Shown: piece after piece, positions 15,061-23,723 of the stretch
How the letters are laid out: every line of letters starts with the position of its first letter
Position numbering within the stretch: position 1 is the stretch's first letter
Assembly: GCA_903901015.1 (NCBI GenBank)
Contig: CAIUPH010000014.1
Coordinates: 1-32,272, forward strand
Source: Candidatus Bathyarchaeota archaeon
Lineage (GTDB): Archaea > Thermoproteota > Bathyarchaeia > Bathyarchaeales > Bathycorpusculaceae
Direction: 5' to 3'
DNA: 32,272 bases
Program-made: the position numbers and the translations under genes
The notes under the pieces: generated by a model
Seen by the model: the letters and a program-made list of their open reading frames with translations, nothing else
Database searches by the model: none
What the model was told of the DNA's origin: nothing

Positions 15061-16224
15061 TTGTCAACCTCAGATATGCCTCAACAAAGCAAGAAAGCGC
15101 CTCATTCACGCAAGTACATTCAGATAACTCTTGAAGTCGTCTTCATGGTTGCGATTTTAGCTGGACTGCTCTACTACATCGGAACAACAGTTCCTTCAGA
15201 TTTTAAACCTGGAGAAATGACAATTCTGAGGGGTGTTGACTATATTTACACTGCAATTCTCACTGTCAAAATTGAGTTTTTGCTTCTTGCTTTTCTGATG
15301 TATTTTGGAATAAACGTTCTATTCGCGGTTCGGTTAAGACGGGTTCTTAGTAAAAACGGGGTTAAAACATCATTTGGTAAAACATTGCTTGCTCAATATG
15401 CAGGCATGTTAACCAGCGACGTCACACCAGGACGCTCAGGCTATATTCTCACACCAGTCTACTTAAGGGATCAAGGTGTGCCAGCATCAAAGGGTCTCTC
15501 AAGCATTCTTGGAATTCAAACATTTGAGTTTCTGATTAAAGTGGCTGGCGGAATAGGTGCAGTAATTTTGTTGGTCACAACTGTTCCTGCAAGTACATGG
15601 AGCACTATATTTCCAACTCAGCTTTTAGGCGTAAACATTGGATTAATCATCGCAGTACTCGGAATCAGCTTGATGATGGTTGGCGCAGTCATCCTTGCTG
15701 CCTTCACATGGTCGAAAAGAGCCATCTCAATATTTGATAAAATTGCAAATTCACGGTACCTCAAAAGATTCACAGGCGGCATAATGGGAAAACTTGAAGA
15801 ATACAAAGAAAGCTCAAGCAGCACAAGCAAGGCAATCCCAGAAATATTAGGCCTAACCGTCTCATGCTGGATCTTAAAAGGTTTTGAATGGTGGTTTTTA
15901 GGCTACGCATTAGGAATCTCACAATTAACATGGACATGGTGGATAGCTTTCTTCTTGATCCACCCACTGGTAACTGCCCTCGCTTTCATACCTATTACTC
16001 CAGCAGGCATAGGTGTGCAGGAATTTGGAATAGTCGGAATTCTTGGTCTCTTAGGAGTTGCGGCTCCAATAGCAGGCGTATTCGCGCTGCTTGCTCGTGG
16101 CTTACTAATCTTTGAAGACCTCGCAGGCGTACCCCAAATCGTGAAATCCACGAGCCTAATCTTTACGCACAAAAAACCCAACGAGACACCGCTACCGCCT
16201 CCAATGCCGCCACTTTCACCATAA
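15061..16224 (+). CDS. LPG-synthase/UPF0104-type integral membrane protein
   Basis: This 387-residue protein has about eight membrane segments. Family motifs are LRRVLSKNGVKTSF followed by YAGMLTSDVTPGRSGY, ILKGFEWWFLGYALGI, and ITPAGIGVQEFGIVG near the C-terminus. It belongs to the lysylphosphatidylglycerol-synthase transmembrane superfamily, whose archaeal members include AglD-type proteins linked to lipid-carrier glycans. A Pro-rich tail follows the last helix. The start is TTG at 15061, or ATG at 15076, both before the first basic segment. Likely role: lipid or polyprenyl-phosphate-sugar handling at the membrane; substrate unknown. Confidence 0.85.
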   Translation: MSTSDMPQQSKKAPHSRKYIQITLEVVFMVAILAGLLYYIGTTVPSDFKPGEMTILRGVDYIYTAILTVKIEFLLLAFLMYFGINVLFAVRLRRVLSKNGVKTSFGKTLLAQYAGMLTSDVTPGRSGYILTPVYLRDQGVPASKGLSSILGIQTFEFLIKVAGGIGAVILLVTTVPASTWSTIFPTQLLGVNIGLIIAVLGISLMMVGAVILAAFTWSKRAISIFDKIANSRYLKRFTGGIMGKLEEYKESSSSTSKAIPEILGLTVSCWILKGFEWWFLGYALGISQLTWTWWIAFFLIHPLVTALAFIPITPAGIGVQEFGIVGILGLLGVAAPIAGVFALLARGLLIFEDLAGVPQIVKSTSLIFTHKKPNETPLPPPMPPLSP

Positions 16225-16283
16225 TATTCCTTCGCTAAATTCTCAACTATTCTCACAATTCAGTATCCAAAAGGAAAAACAAG

Positions 16284-16769
16284 ATGAATACCCCATCGAT
16301 AAGGCAAGCCACTTCAGACGATTGCGCAAAACTAAAAGAAATAATTAATTTGTCTTTTCCAAGGTTTTTCCGCTTCTTCGCCAATCACAGCTTGTGCTCC
16401 GAAGAAGGCAAAACCCTCGTCTGTGAACAGCAGGGTACCGTCGCTGGGTTTGCAAAGTTAATAGAATTCAACGTTGGCAGCAGCAAATATGGGTGCATCT
16501 TGTGGCTTGCAGTCCATCCTGAGCAACGCCGAAAAGGCATTGCAGCGGCACTGGTTAAGGCTGGTACAGAAACTTTGAAGAAAAAAGGCACAGAAATGGT
16601 GTTTGCTTCGGTTCAGCGAAGAAACAAGGCTTCGCTGGCGGCTTTTGGCGGGAAGGGTTTTGTGCGGGTGGGTTTTTGGGGTTTGCGACGCCTTTTCGGC
16701 TGGCGGGTTTTTGGTTTTTACCGTGGTATCTGGTTTGCTCCTGGTGAGATAGTTTGGATGCATAGCTAA
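16284..16769 (+). CDS. GNAT-family N-acetyltransferase
   Basis: This 161-residue protein has the GNAT pattern: an N-terminal IRQATSDDCAKLKEIIN, the central strand ILWLAVHPEQRRKGIAAALV with the acetyl-CoA pyrophosphate loop Q/R-x-x-G-x-A, then VFASVQRRNKASLAAFGGKGF. The C-terminus is unusually Trp/Phe/Gly/Arg-rich. It transfers an acyl group from CoA to an unknown amine. It follows the membrane protein by 59 bases on the same strand and may share its transcript. Confidence 0.85.
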   Translation: MNTPSIRQATSDDCAKLKEIINLSFPRFFRFFANHSLCSEEGKTLVCEQQGTVAGFAKLIEFNVGSSKYGCILWLAVHPEQRRKGIAAALVKAGTETLKKKGTEMVFASVQRRNKASLAAFGGKGFVRVGFWGLRRLFGWRVFGFYRGIWFAPGEIVWMHS

Positions 16770-16813
16770 TGTGTTGAATGTCGAGGTTTTGTTTATCTGC
16801 GATATTGTCCAGC

Positions 16814-16866
16814 AATACTTATTGTACAGTACATCAATACTTACTACACAATACACCTGTGTTGTG
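16814..16866. repeat. Short tandem words plus a palindrome downstream of the GNAT gene
   Basis: CAATACTTATTGTACA (from 16813) and CAATACTTACTACACA (from 16835) are imperfect direct repeats. They run into a near-perfect 20-base palindrome at 16847-16866 (CACAATACAC, CTGTGTTGTG). The spot lies in the 350-base gap between the GNAT stop and the small membrane-protein gene, where no gene is seen. It could be an operator, a terminator-like structure or an element end. Confidence 0.5.
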
Positions 16867-17121
16867 AAACGCATCGATTGAGGAAAATATGCATCAAAAC
16901 AAACTAAGCAGGATGACTAATTTGATAAATTTGGTTCTGGTAACTTTGTGGGCGATGGGTTTAGCTGTTAAAATTCGGGTGACAAATCTGCTATTTTCTA
17001 TTTCTTGAAAAGGGGCTGTTAACTTTCGGGTGATGGGGCATTCGGGCATTTCTTCTGTTGTGGTTCCCATGTTACTTATCGTCTGTATACCGAGTTCTTA
17101 AGCATTGAGTTGGAGTGTGGT

Positions 17122-17355
17122 TTAGTTTGTTAGTGCTTCGTTTTCTTGCAGAGGAATCATGATTAATTCGACTTGGTATTGCTTTGAGGGCACTTTGCTT
17201 AGTGTTTTTTGTGCTTGCTTTGGTTTTGACTGCCCTATCCAATAAAGGCTCCAACCAACGATGAAAACAATCGCGCATAGGGGTGCTAATAGAAACACTT
17301 TGAGTTTGTTTTGTTTTCTTCTATTGATTGGTTTTACCACGCCGAACACCTGCAA
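17122..17355 (-). CDS. Small single-pass membrane protein
   Basis: In this 77-residue protein, a basic N-terminus (PINRRKQNKLK) is followed by one membrane helix (VFLLAPLCAIVFIVGWSLYW), then IGQSKPKQAQ and a short polar tail. The VGWSLYWIG segment is a recurring pattern in small archaeal membrane proteins. No enzymatic motif. It lies alone between the GNAT gene and the transposase remnant; start at ATG 17355. Confidence 0.5.
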   Translation of the reverse strand: MQVFGVVKPINRRKQNKLKVFLLAPLCAIVFIVGWSLYWIGQSKPKQAQKTLSKVPSKQYQVELIMIPLQENEALTN

Positions 17356-17512
17356 TATCTTGTTACTTAATTCTCGATATAAGCTTTGTCAATTGTTAGT
17401 CTCGATAAGGTATTAGTCGAACAATTAGACAGAACGGGTGAATCTGTTCCTTCTCTACTAGCGGCACTGTTTGCTTACGTTCTCCATTAGGGTTTGCCAT
17501 TATCCTGTCCTT

Positions 17513-18175
17513 CTATTGTATTCCGCAAGCTTCCGCTGGAGTTTTACCGTTCAAACCTTCATGAGGTCGAATATAATTGTGGTAAAGTTGGTAACCTGTT
17601 AGAACAGTTGTGCGTTTCTGTTTTAATCCCCTCATGGTCTTTTCGCGGTCTCTGATTTCACCGTTTACCCTTTCCATCTTATTGTTATTGTGTACCTTGC
17701 CGGTGAAGGGTATTTTGCGGATATGTTTAGTTCCATCAAACACTTGCTCGCAAGCCACAGAATAAGAAGACAATCCATCAGTAACCAGGGTTTTTGGTTG
17801 TTTACCCATTAATCGTTTAGCTCTAAAGAACAACGCTATAGCATCGTGTTTCTCTTTTGTTTCCGCTACCTCTTGAGCTATCCAAAAGCGTGTTTGGGTG
17901 TCCATCATTGCGAAAAGATACTTCATGTTTCCGCCGATTTTTATGTAAATTTCATTAGCACAGAAAGTATCTGAAACGTTAGGTTTGATGTTTTCAGTGT
18001 AGGCTTTCATTAAGCGTATGTATTTCTTTATCCAATTCAAGATTGTTCAATAAGATACTTTTACACCCATAATTTCTAAGGCGCTCATGGTGTTTCTGAG
18101 ACTTTTAGGCTTTCTAAGAATTCCTGCGTTAATTCGGTAGTCATATGCATTCCTCGAATTATATTTTAGCGTAAA
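17513..18175 (-). pseudogene. Decayed DDE transposase (IS6-like), internal TGA and 5'-truncated
   Basis: The open part 17513-18040 encodes the catalytic half: FCANEIYIKIGG, KTLVTDGLSSY, NNNKMERVNGEIRDREKTM and YHNYIRPHEGLNG. In-frame sequence upstream continues as a transposase N-terminus (YNSRNAYDYRINAGILRKP, SALEIMGVKVSY, TILNWIKKYI) but is cut by a TGA at 18047-18049 inside the helix-turn-helix. The frame has no start before it meets the tRNA CCA end. The usual first catalytic Asp (ADE) appears as Asn (ANE), a further sign of decay. The second Asp and the Glu are present. No terminal inverted repeats were found. Confidence 0.8.
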
Positions 18176-18176
18176 T

Positions 18177-18330
18177 TGGTCGGGAGAGCAGGATTTGAAC
18201 CTGCGACAGCTCGGTATCTGTGGCCTAGACAGGCTAGAATGAAGCCCACCATGGGTAGACCTCTACAGCTTCTCCGTCCACTGGACTTGCCAGCGGGCTC
18301 GAGAGCTCTGCCAGGCTGAGCTACCTCCCG
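18177..18330 (-). tRNA. tRNA-Tyr(GUA) with two introns
   Basis: The acceptor stem CGGGAGG (18330-18324) pairs with TCTCCCG (18187-18181), A73 is at 18180 and CCA is encoded at 18179-18177. The D arm is GCTC/GAGC and the T arm GCAGG-TTCAAAT-CCTGC. The anticodon loop is CTGTAGA with GUA. C1-G72 is the archaeal Tyr identity pair. The anticodon stem CTCGG/CCGAG forms only if two introns are removed. The first is 30 nt (18299-18270), between positions 30 and 31. The second is 47 nt (18262-18216), at the canonical 37/38 site. Both have bulge-helix-bulge structures: CTCT/GGAG with bulges CG^A and AA^G, and CTGT/ACAG with bulges AG^A and AT^A. A transposase relic abuts the 3' end. Confidence 0.95.
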
Positions 18331-18451
18331 ACAAAGACCATAAAGACAGAAGATTGGAATTTATGTGTTTTGGAATCGACTGCGCGTTCTATGACGTACT
18401 AAACGTTTTAATCTTCAAGCAAGAAGAGTTTAAGAAAAGAGGCGCACTTAA

Positions 18452-19417
18452 ATGGCAAAAACAATCGGCATAGTTACATCTGGAGGCGACGCACCAGGCA
18501 TGAACGCAGCAATCCGCGCGGTCACGCGTGTGGGGCACTCGATGGGGCTTCAAGTAGTTGGGTTCGAACGCGGCTGGGACGGATTGCTATCTAACTGCTG
18601 CAAAAAGCTGACTCCACGCAACGTCGGAGGCATAATCCAGCTGGGCGGCACCATGCTGCACACGCTTCGATGCCCCGCGTTTGAGCAGCCAGGCGGAACC
18701 GAAACAGGCGCCGAAACCCTGCGCATAAACGACGTCGACGGTTTAGTGGTTATTGGCGGCGACGGCTCCTTCCGCGGCGCCTTGGAACTGGGCAAAAAAA
18801 GCGACACTCTAATGGTTGGAGTTCCAGCCACCATCGACAACGACGTCTACGGCACAGACGAAACCATAGGTTTTGACACAGCAGTCAACACAGCTGTTAA
18901 CATAATTGACAAAATCAGGGACACCGCAATCAGCCATGAACGCGTATTTATCGTGGAGGTTATGGGTCGCAAACGGGGGTTCTTGGCTCTGGAAGTCGGT
19001 ATGTGTGTGGGTGCAGAAGTTATTTTGATTCCTGAAAACCCAATGCGTACTGAAGACATATGCACCATAATGGATGATAACGCCCGGAAAGGCAAGAGAG
19101 CGGGAATAATCGTGGCTGCAGAAGGCTTCGGGGACTCGAGCAAACTGGCGCAGGAGATGCAGCGGCAAACCGAGTTCGAAGTGAGGCTTTCCATCGTTGG
19201 CTATGCGCAGCGAGGCGGCAGCCCAACCGCACGCAGCAGATTGCTGGCTAGTTTGTTCGCGGAGCGAGCGGTTGAGTTGATATGTGAAGGAAAGGGAAAC
19301 ATGGCAGTTGGGTTACAGAAGGGCGCAATCACCAGCTTTGACCTTGAAAAGTCAGCAACAAACAAGAAGGTGCTGGATTTGCGATTGTTGAAAGTGGCGG
19401 AAATGCTCGCGATTTAA
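18452..19417 (+). CDS. pfkA: 6-phosphofructokinase
   Basis: This 321-residue protein of the PfkA family phosphorylates fructose 6-phosphate to the 1,6-bisphosphate. Motifs are GIVTSGGDAPGMNAAIRA at the N-terminus, VVIGGDGSFRGA, the catalytic TIDND in VPATIDNDVYGTDETIG, and EVMGRKRGFLALE. Gly after GGD favours ATP as donor, while the residue before TIDND is Ala, so donor choice is not settled. PfkA-type enzymes are rare in archaea, many of which use ADP-dependent kinases, so acquisition from bacteria is possible. Ribosome-binding site GAGGCG precedes ATG at 18452. Confidence 0.93.
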   Translation: MAKTIGIVTSGGDAPGMNAAIRAVTRVGHSMGLQVVGFERGWDGLLSNCCKKLTPRNVGGIIQLGGTMLHTLRCPAFEQPGGTETGAETLRINDVDGLVVIGGDGSFRGALELGKKSDTLMVGVPATIDNDVYGTDETIGFDTAVNTAVNIIDKIRDTAISHERVFIVEVMGRKRGFLALEVGMCVGAEVILIPENPMRTEDICTIMDDNARKGKRAGIIVAAEGFGDSSKLAQEMQRQTEFEVRLSIVGYAQRGGSPTARSRLLASLFAERAVELICEGKGNMAVGLQKGAITSFDLEKSATNKKVLDLRLLKVAEMLAI

Positions 19418-19428
19418 ACGCGAGTTTT

Positions 19429-20676
19429 TTAAATCAGTGACTCGTAGATTTTGCTGGTTTGCAAAGCCACCTTCTCCCAAGTAAAATACTCCAGCACCCT
19501 TCGCCTGCCGTTTTCACCCCAGTCCCTCGCTTTTGCGGGGTCACGCAGCACTTCTTTGATGCCCCAAGCTATGTCAGCGGGGTCTTCGCCGTTGATGTGC
19601 ACGCCGTTCTGGTCTGGTCCGCCGTTCACAACTTGCTCCTTAAAGCCGACGACGCCGCGGGCACCCACCACCACGGGTTTCTCCATGGACATTGCTTCTA
19701 AACTGACGATTCCGAAGGGCTCGTAGACTGATGGAAAAACGCAGACGTCTGAGGCAGCGTAGTGGAGGATTCTTTCTTTTTCGGAGACAAAGTCGAAGCG
19801 GTAGACGATGTTGTCTTTAATGTTGAGGCGGTCAGCGGTTTCTTCGATGTCGCCCTGTTCTTCGCCCTTGCCAAGGATAACCAGTTTAGTGTGGGGGTAT
19901 TCTTTGAGCACCATGGGCATCGCCTGCAGCAGATTACGTACGCCCTTCACCCAGGCAAGTCGCCCCACAAAAAGCAGCATGTTCCAATCGTTGGGAATCC
20001 CATATTTCTGCCTGATTGTGGCGACATCTTGCTTTTGAACGGTGGCGGGGTCGTAGCGTTTAGGGTCTACGCCATTCCAGACTACGCTGATTTTGCCCGG
20101 TTGCCACCCGTGCCGTGTCAAGTCGTCTTGCATGGCGTAGCTGACGGTTATTATTTTGTCCGAGTTCTGAGCCATGGCGCGTTCAAGGTGCGAGACCACT
20201 TCGGAGCCTGGTCCGCCGCTTCGACCCCACTCCGTGCTATGGGCATGGAAGACCACTGGGATGTTGGTTTCGTTCTTAATGACTAGACCAGCGATGCTGC
20301 TTAGCCAATCGTGGCAGCAGACAACGTCAAATTTGTAGCCTTCTTTTTTTATTAAGCCGTTGATGAATTTGGTCGCGCTCAAAATGTTGTAGATGAATAT
20401 GTCGTTGAAGAGTTTAATGTTAGTGCCCCATTTCTTTAAATCGTCCACCACAAAAAATGGCCAAATATTGCTTGCATCAGCAATCTGCGGCCTGTGGACT
20501 TCGACGCCCTTCATTATTTCCCGGGTTTTGAGCCCGTTGTTGTTTAATGTGAAAACGGAAACGTCATGTCCCAAATCAACATATTCCTGCGTGATGTATT
20601 CGGCGTAGGTTCCTAAGCCCCCGACGATTTGAGGCGGATACTCATAAACAAAAAAGCCAATTCTCAAAAAAGTCAC
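19429..20676 (-). CDS. GT4-family glycosyltransferase (glycogen-synthase-like)
   Basis: This 415-residue GT-B enzyme has the N-terminal Rossmann opening GGLGTYAEYITQEYVDLGHD and the C-terminal nucleotide-sugar domain (VGRLAWVKGVRNLLQAM, LVILGKGEEQ), with the donor-binding PSVYEPFGIVSLEAMSMEKP containing the E-x7-E pair. The GGLGTY opening and length resemble archaeal glycogen or glucosylglycerate-type synthases. It is convergent with phosphofructokinase, with eleven bases between stops, so a storage-sugar role is plausible but not proven. Start ATG at 20676. Confidence 0.87.
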   Translation of the reverse strand: MTFLRIGFFVYEYPPQIVGGLGTYAEYITQEYVDLGHDVSVFTLNNNGLKTREIMKGVEVHRPQIADASNIWPFFVVDDLKKWGTNIKLFNDIFIYNILSATKFINGLIKKEGYKFDVVCCHDWLSSIAGLVIKNETNIPVVFHAHSTEWGRSGGPGSEVVSHLERAMAQNSDKIITVSYAMQDDLTRHGWQPGKISVVWNGVDPKRYDPATVQKQDVATIRQKYGIPNDWNMLLFVGRLAWVKGVRNLLQAMPMVLKEYPHTKLVILGKGEEQGDIEETADRLNIKDNIVYRFDFVSEKERILHYAASDVCVFPSVYEPFGIVSLEAMSMEKPVVVGARGVVGFKEQVVNGGPDQNGVHINGEDPADIAWGIKEVLRDPAKARDWGENGRRRVLEYFTWEKVALQTSKIYESLI

Positions 20677-20775
20677 CTATAACTCGGTTTATCTAGTGTT
20701 TACTTTCTATTTAACTCTTCACGGATGCTTTTTTGGCGAATACACTTTTATTTCAAGCAGCATCAATTAGGTTAG

Positions 20776-21324
20776 GTGCCAAAGTTGAAGTCAGCGTTAA
20801 TCGTTTATTTTTCAAGCACAGGAAACACCCAGAAAGTTGCTTTAGCCATCAAAGAAGGGCTCGAAAAAGAAAGCGTCGCTGTCGATTTGAAAACGCCCCA
20901 AGAAGCCGCCGACGCAGATTTTGACGGCTACGATTTGATATGTGTAGGTTCACCCTCGATTGAGTGGCAGCCAGCTAAACCCATGGCGGACCTGTTGAAG
21001 GCTAAACTGAACCTTTACCGCAGTCAAGGAAAAATAAAGCCATGCGCTCCGAAAGTTCCCGGACAAAACGCGCTGGTCTTCGTCACTTATTCTGGACCCC
21101 ACACCGGCATCGAGGAAGCAACGCCCGCGGGGAAAACCATGAGGCAGTACTTTGAGCACTTCGGCTTCACAGTTGTTGGCGAATGGTACATTCCAAGCGA
21201 GTTCCACGGACGATTGGACATGAGCACTTTGGGCAGGCTTGGCGACCTCAGGGGCAAACCATCGGCGGATGAGTTGGCGAAAATTAAAAAGGACGCAGAG
21301 CAGATAGCTAAGAGTTTATTGTAG
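20776..21324 (+). CDS. Flavodoxin-family protein
   Basis: This 182-residue single-domain protein has the FMN phosphate loop SSTGNTQ at residues 13-19, then DLICVGSPSIEWQPAKPM and ALVFVTYSGPHTGIEEATP for the isoalloxazine loops. It carries low-potential electrons or acts as a quinone-reductase-like protein. GTG at 20776 is the start. A ribbon-helix-helix-like gene follows with an 11-base gap, so the two are probably co-transcribed. Confidence 0.88.
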   Translation: MPKLKSALIVYFSSTGNTQKVALAIKEGLEKESVAVDLKTPQEAADADFDGYDLICVGSPSIEWQPAKPMADLLKAKLNLYRSQGKIKPCAPKVPGQNALVFVTYSGPHTGIEEATPAGKTMRQYFEHFGFTVVGEWYIPSEFHGRLDMSTLGRLGDLRGKPSADELAKIKKDAEQIAKSLL

Positions 21325-21335
21325 GAGTGTTTGGT

Positions 21336-21617
21336 ATGGTTAAATCTGTTGATTTGCCGTTGCGGGTTCATGAGGATTTAGTTAAGGTTTCACAGGAATT
21401 GTCGTTGATGGCTAAAAAACCGATTTCGCCGTCGATGGCAGTTGATATGCTTATAGAGATTTACCGAGCTCACCTTGGCAACCCTTGCGCGCTAGATTCT
21501 TTCAGCCAGCAGCTAAGGAGTCTAAACATCATGACGCCGGAAGAGTTCGACAAGTATTGGGACGAACCAGCAACAACATCCGAAGTCAAGCGCAAGGAAA
21601 AAACTAAAAAACAGTAA
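21336..21617 (+). CDS. Small ribbon-helix-helix-like protein
   Basis: ATG at 21336, eight bases after a GGAG site, gives 93 residues; a GTG at 21327 is less likely. The first half, VDLPLRVHEDLVKVSQELSL then SPSMAVDMLIEIYRAHL, follows a strand-helix-helix order like CopG-type DNA binders. The C-terminus is Lys-rich and charged. Linked to the flavodoxin gene upstream. Function unknown; possible regulator. Confidence 0.55.
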   Translation: MVKSVDLPLRVHEDLVKVSQELSLMAKKPISPSMAVDMLIEIYRAHLGNPCALDSFSQQLRSLNIMTPEEFDKYWDEPATTSEVKRKEKTKKQ

Positions 21618-21674
21618 ACTACGTTCTTTCTTCGTTTGACACGGGTTTTATCATGCTTATGCGCTGGTTTTGAG

Positions 21675-21800
21675 CCAATACTGACCTACCCCCTATAGGT
21701 TTCAACATAGAACCTCTATTAGGCTCCAAATATGTTCGTGGCGCATAGCCTCCCCTCTATAGGTCCTGTGCATACCCTTGGATATTAGGATCCAAATATG
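21675..21800. repeat. Two-unit intergenic repeat, copy B
   Basis: Unit 1 (21675-21735) contains CAATACTGACCTACCCC, AACATAGAACCTCTA and CTCCAAATATG. Unit 2 (21747-21800) contains TCCCCTCTATAGGTCCTGTG, CATACCC and TTAGGATCCAAATATG. The units are diverged copies of each other, and the pair matches 9713-9966 without the insertion. Here it fills the gap between two convergent genes, so a transcription-end role is possible. Confidence 0.85.
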
Positions 21801-21811
21801 GACTCCAAAAA

Positions 21812-22378
21812 TTAAATCGTGTTCAGAGCCTTACTGATTAACTGTTCAAGTAATTTTTCCCTGTTGGAAAAAGTCACGTTGAAAATTTCGGCGTCAACTC
21901 TTCGCTTAACCTGAGTTACGAGTGGGTCTTTGGCTTTTCCATGCACGACCACCAAAACCAATTTTTTGCTCTCCAATGCCTGCGCCGCTGCTTGCTTGAA
22001 CTTTTGTGAGTAAAGCTCCATGGGTCCGATTTCGTCGATGGCTATGACGCGGCATTTTTCGAGTGCTTGAGTGATGGCTGCAGTGCCGATGCGGTCAAGG
22101 TCACCGAGGTTGACATGGTACTTACCCACCTGTGGGCCATCGCCATTTACGTGAGCCAGCCACCCATGTTTGCCGCTGGTTAAATCCAGGATTTCAAAAC
22201 CCACCCGCACGTTGTCTTTTCGAACTTCATGGCTAACCATGCCGCCGACGCTGACACCCTTCGCTTTTAATGCGTCCACTATTTTAGTGAGCAAAGTGGT
22301 TTTTCCAACTCCTGGAGCACCGGTCAAAATCAGAACTCTCGACATATTCATTTTCATCTTTTGCATCAACCCTACCAT
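21812..22378 (-). CDS. THEP1-type nucleoside-triphosphatase
   Basis: This 188-residue protein has Walker A GAPGVGKTTLL near residue 20, Walker B VIAIDEIGPMELYS, and the family pattern VGGMVSHEVRKDNVRVGFEI. THEP1 proteins hydrolyse nucleoside triphosphates broadly; their cellular role is unsettled. Several ATGs exist in the first twelve codons, and MSRVLILTG (about 22342) would fit the family best. Divergent from trm1. Confidence 0.9.
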   Translation of the reverse strand: MVGLMQKMKMNMSRVLILTGAPGVGKTTLLTKIVDALKAKGVSVGGMVSHEVRKDNVRVGFEILDLTSGKHGWLAHVNGDGPQVGKYHVNLGDLDRIGTAAITQALEKCRVIAIDEIGPMELYSQKFKQAAAQALESKKLVLVVVHGKAKDPLVTQVKRRVDAEIFNVTFSNREKLLEQLISKALNTI

Positions 22379-22435
22379 AAGTCTAATATGGTGATTAAAT
22401 TGTTTTCATAACCTACACCTCTGGAGCATGCAAGA

Positions 22436-23656
22436 ATGGCTAATAAAGAAGGCTATGTAGCGGATTTTCCAAGCGAAGTAATCAAGGAAGGCAAAGTACA
22501 GATTTTAGTGCCAAAGCTAAAAGCCTACGGCGTTGTGCCTTCGGATTATGCGCCCTCTAAAGCTCCAGTGTTCTACAACCCCGTCATGGAGTTCAACCGC
22601 GACGTATCGGTTTTAGCGTTCAAGGCTTACCAGCACATGGTTAACCATGAAATCACCATATGCGAACCCTTCACAAGTCAGGGTATACGCGGAATCCGTT
22701 TCGCAGCGGAAGTTGACGGCGTATCGAAGGTTTTGGCAAGCGACATCAGTACTAAAGCATTGGAACTTGCAAAACATAATGTTGAACTAAACAAACTGGA
22801 AGAAAAAATCACGCTCAAACACAAGGATGCCAACTGCGTTTTAAGCAACTACGCTTCACCAAAAAAACGCTTCGACATAGTAGACATTGACCCATTCGGC
22901 ACCCCCGTGCCCTACTTGGATTCCGCGTTTAGAGCCCTAAAAAACAACGGGTTACTCGCTGCAACCGCCACAGATTTAGCTCCCCTATGCGGAGTCCACG
23001 CGAAGGCATGCGTGCGCAAATACACCGGCAAACCCCTGCGCACAGAGTACTGCCAAGAGTTGGCTGTGCGATTGTTGGCTAACTGTATGGCTTCGGTGGC
23101 GGCGAAGCATGATATCGGAATCCGCATCCTTTTCAGCCACAGCAGCGACCACTACATCCGCGTCTACGCCCAAATCGGCTACGGCTGCCAAAAAGGCGAC
23201 GAAAGCCTAAAGAATACAGGCTACATCCTGCATTGTTTCGACTGCCTACACAGGGAAATCACGCATCAGATTTACGGAAAAAGCACCCAATGCCCTGAAT
23301 GCGGCTCAAAAATGGAGTACGCAGGACCACTGTGGACTGGCAGCATCATTGACTCCGCTTTTAATGAGCAGGTGATTAAGGAAAACCAAAGCACCGCCTT
23401 CAAAGACAGCGCCAAAATCGCCAAACTTTTAGCTTTAACAAAAAATGAAGCCTTGGCACCCGCCACCTACTTCGTGAATGATAAGTTAGGCGGAAAACTT
23501 AAGCTGCCAGCGCCCAGCGTTCAATCAGTTTTATCCGCCCTCAAAGACGGCGGCTTTCAAGCGGTACCCACCCATTTCAACACTAGGGGCATTAAAACAG
23601 ATGCACCAGCCTTGGCAATGCATAGAATACTCAAAGAAATCGTGGCAGCCAAATAG
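22436..23656 (+). CDS. trm1: tRNA (guanine26-N2)-dimethyltransferase
   Basis: This 406-residue archaeal Trm1 methylates G26 of tRNAs using S-adenosylmethionine. The SAM-binding region reads EPFTSQGIRGIRFAAE and VLASDIS. The catalytic motif is DIDPFGTPVPYLDSAF, followed by LAATATDLAPLCG. A zinc-binding CFDCLHRE...CPECGSKM block lies in the C-terminal half (about 270-300). First gene of a plus-strand run with proC and the HAD gene (67- and 9-base gaps). Confidence 0.95.
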   Translation: MANKEGYVADFPSEVIKEGKVQILVPKLKAYGVVPSDYAPSKAPVFYNPVMEFNRDVSVLAFKAYQHMVNHEITICEPFTSQGIRGIRFAAEVDGVSKVLASDISTKALELAKHNVELNKLEEKITLKHKDANCVLSNYASPKKRFDIVDIDPFGTPVPYLDSAFRALKNNGLLAATATDLAPLCGVHAKACVRKYTGKPLRTEYCQELAVRLLANCMASVAAKHDIGIRILFSHSSDHYIRVYAQIGYGCQKGDESLKNTGYILHCFDCLHREITHQIYGKSTQCPECGSKMEYAGPLWTGSIIDSAFNEQVIKENQSTAFKDSAKIAKLLALTKNEALAPATYFVNDKLGGKLKLPAPSVQSVLSALKDGGFQAVPTHFNTRGIKTDAPALAMHRILKEIVAAK

Positions 23657-23723
23657 CCAACTGTTTTTAGCAACAAAAGTTTAAAGAGCAAAACCAATGT
23701 TCTAAAAGGGTAAGTGAACAGTC

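Noticed and set aside
18047-18049. TGA in the transposase as a recoded codon
   Set aside because: The gene also lacks a start, abuts a tRNA and has a changed catalytic residue, so it is decayed.
18177-18330. tRNA-Tyr as the attachment site of the integrase at 5517-6998
   Set aside because: It is 11 kb away with ordinary chromosomal genes between, and no repeated tRNA 3' end was found near the integrase.
9713-21800. CRISPR array suggested by repeated words
   Set aside because: Only two units per locus, diverged, without regular spacers and without cas genes.
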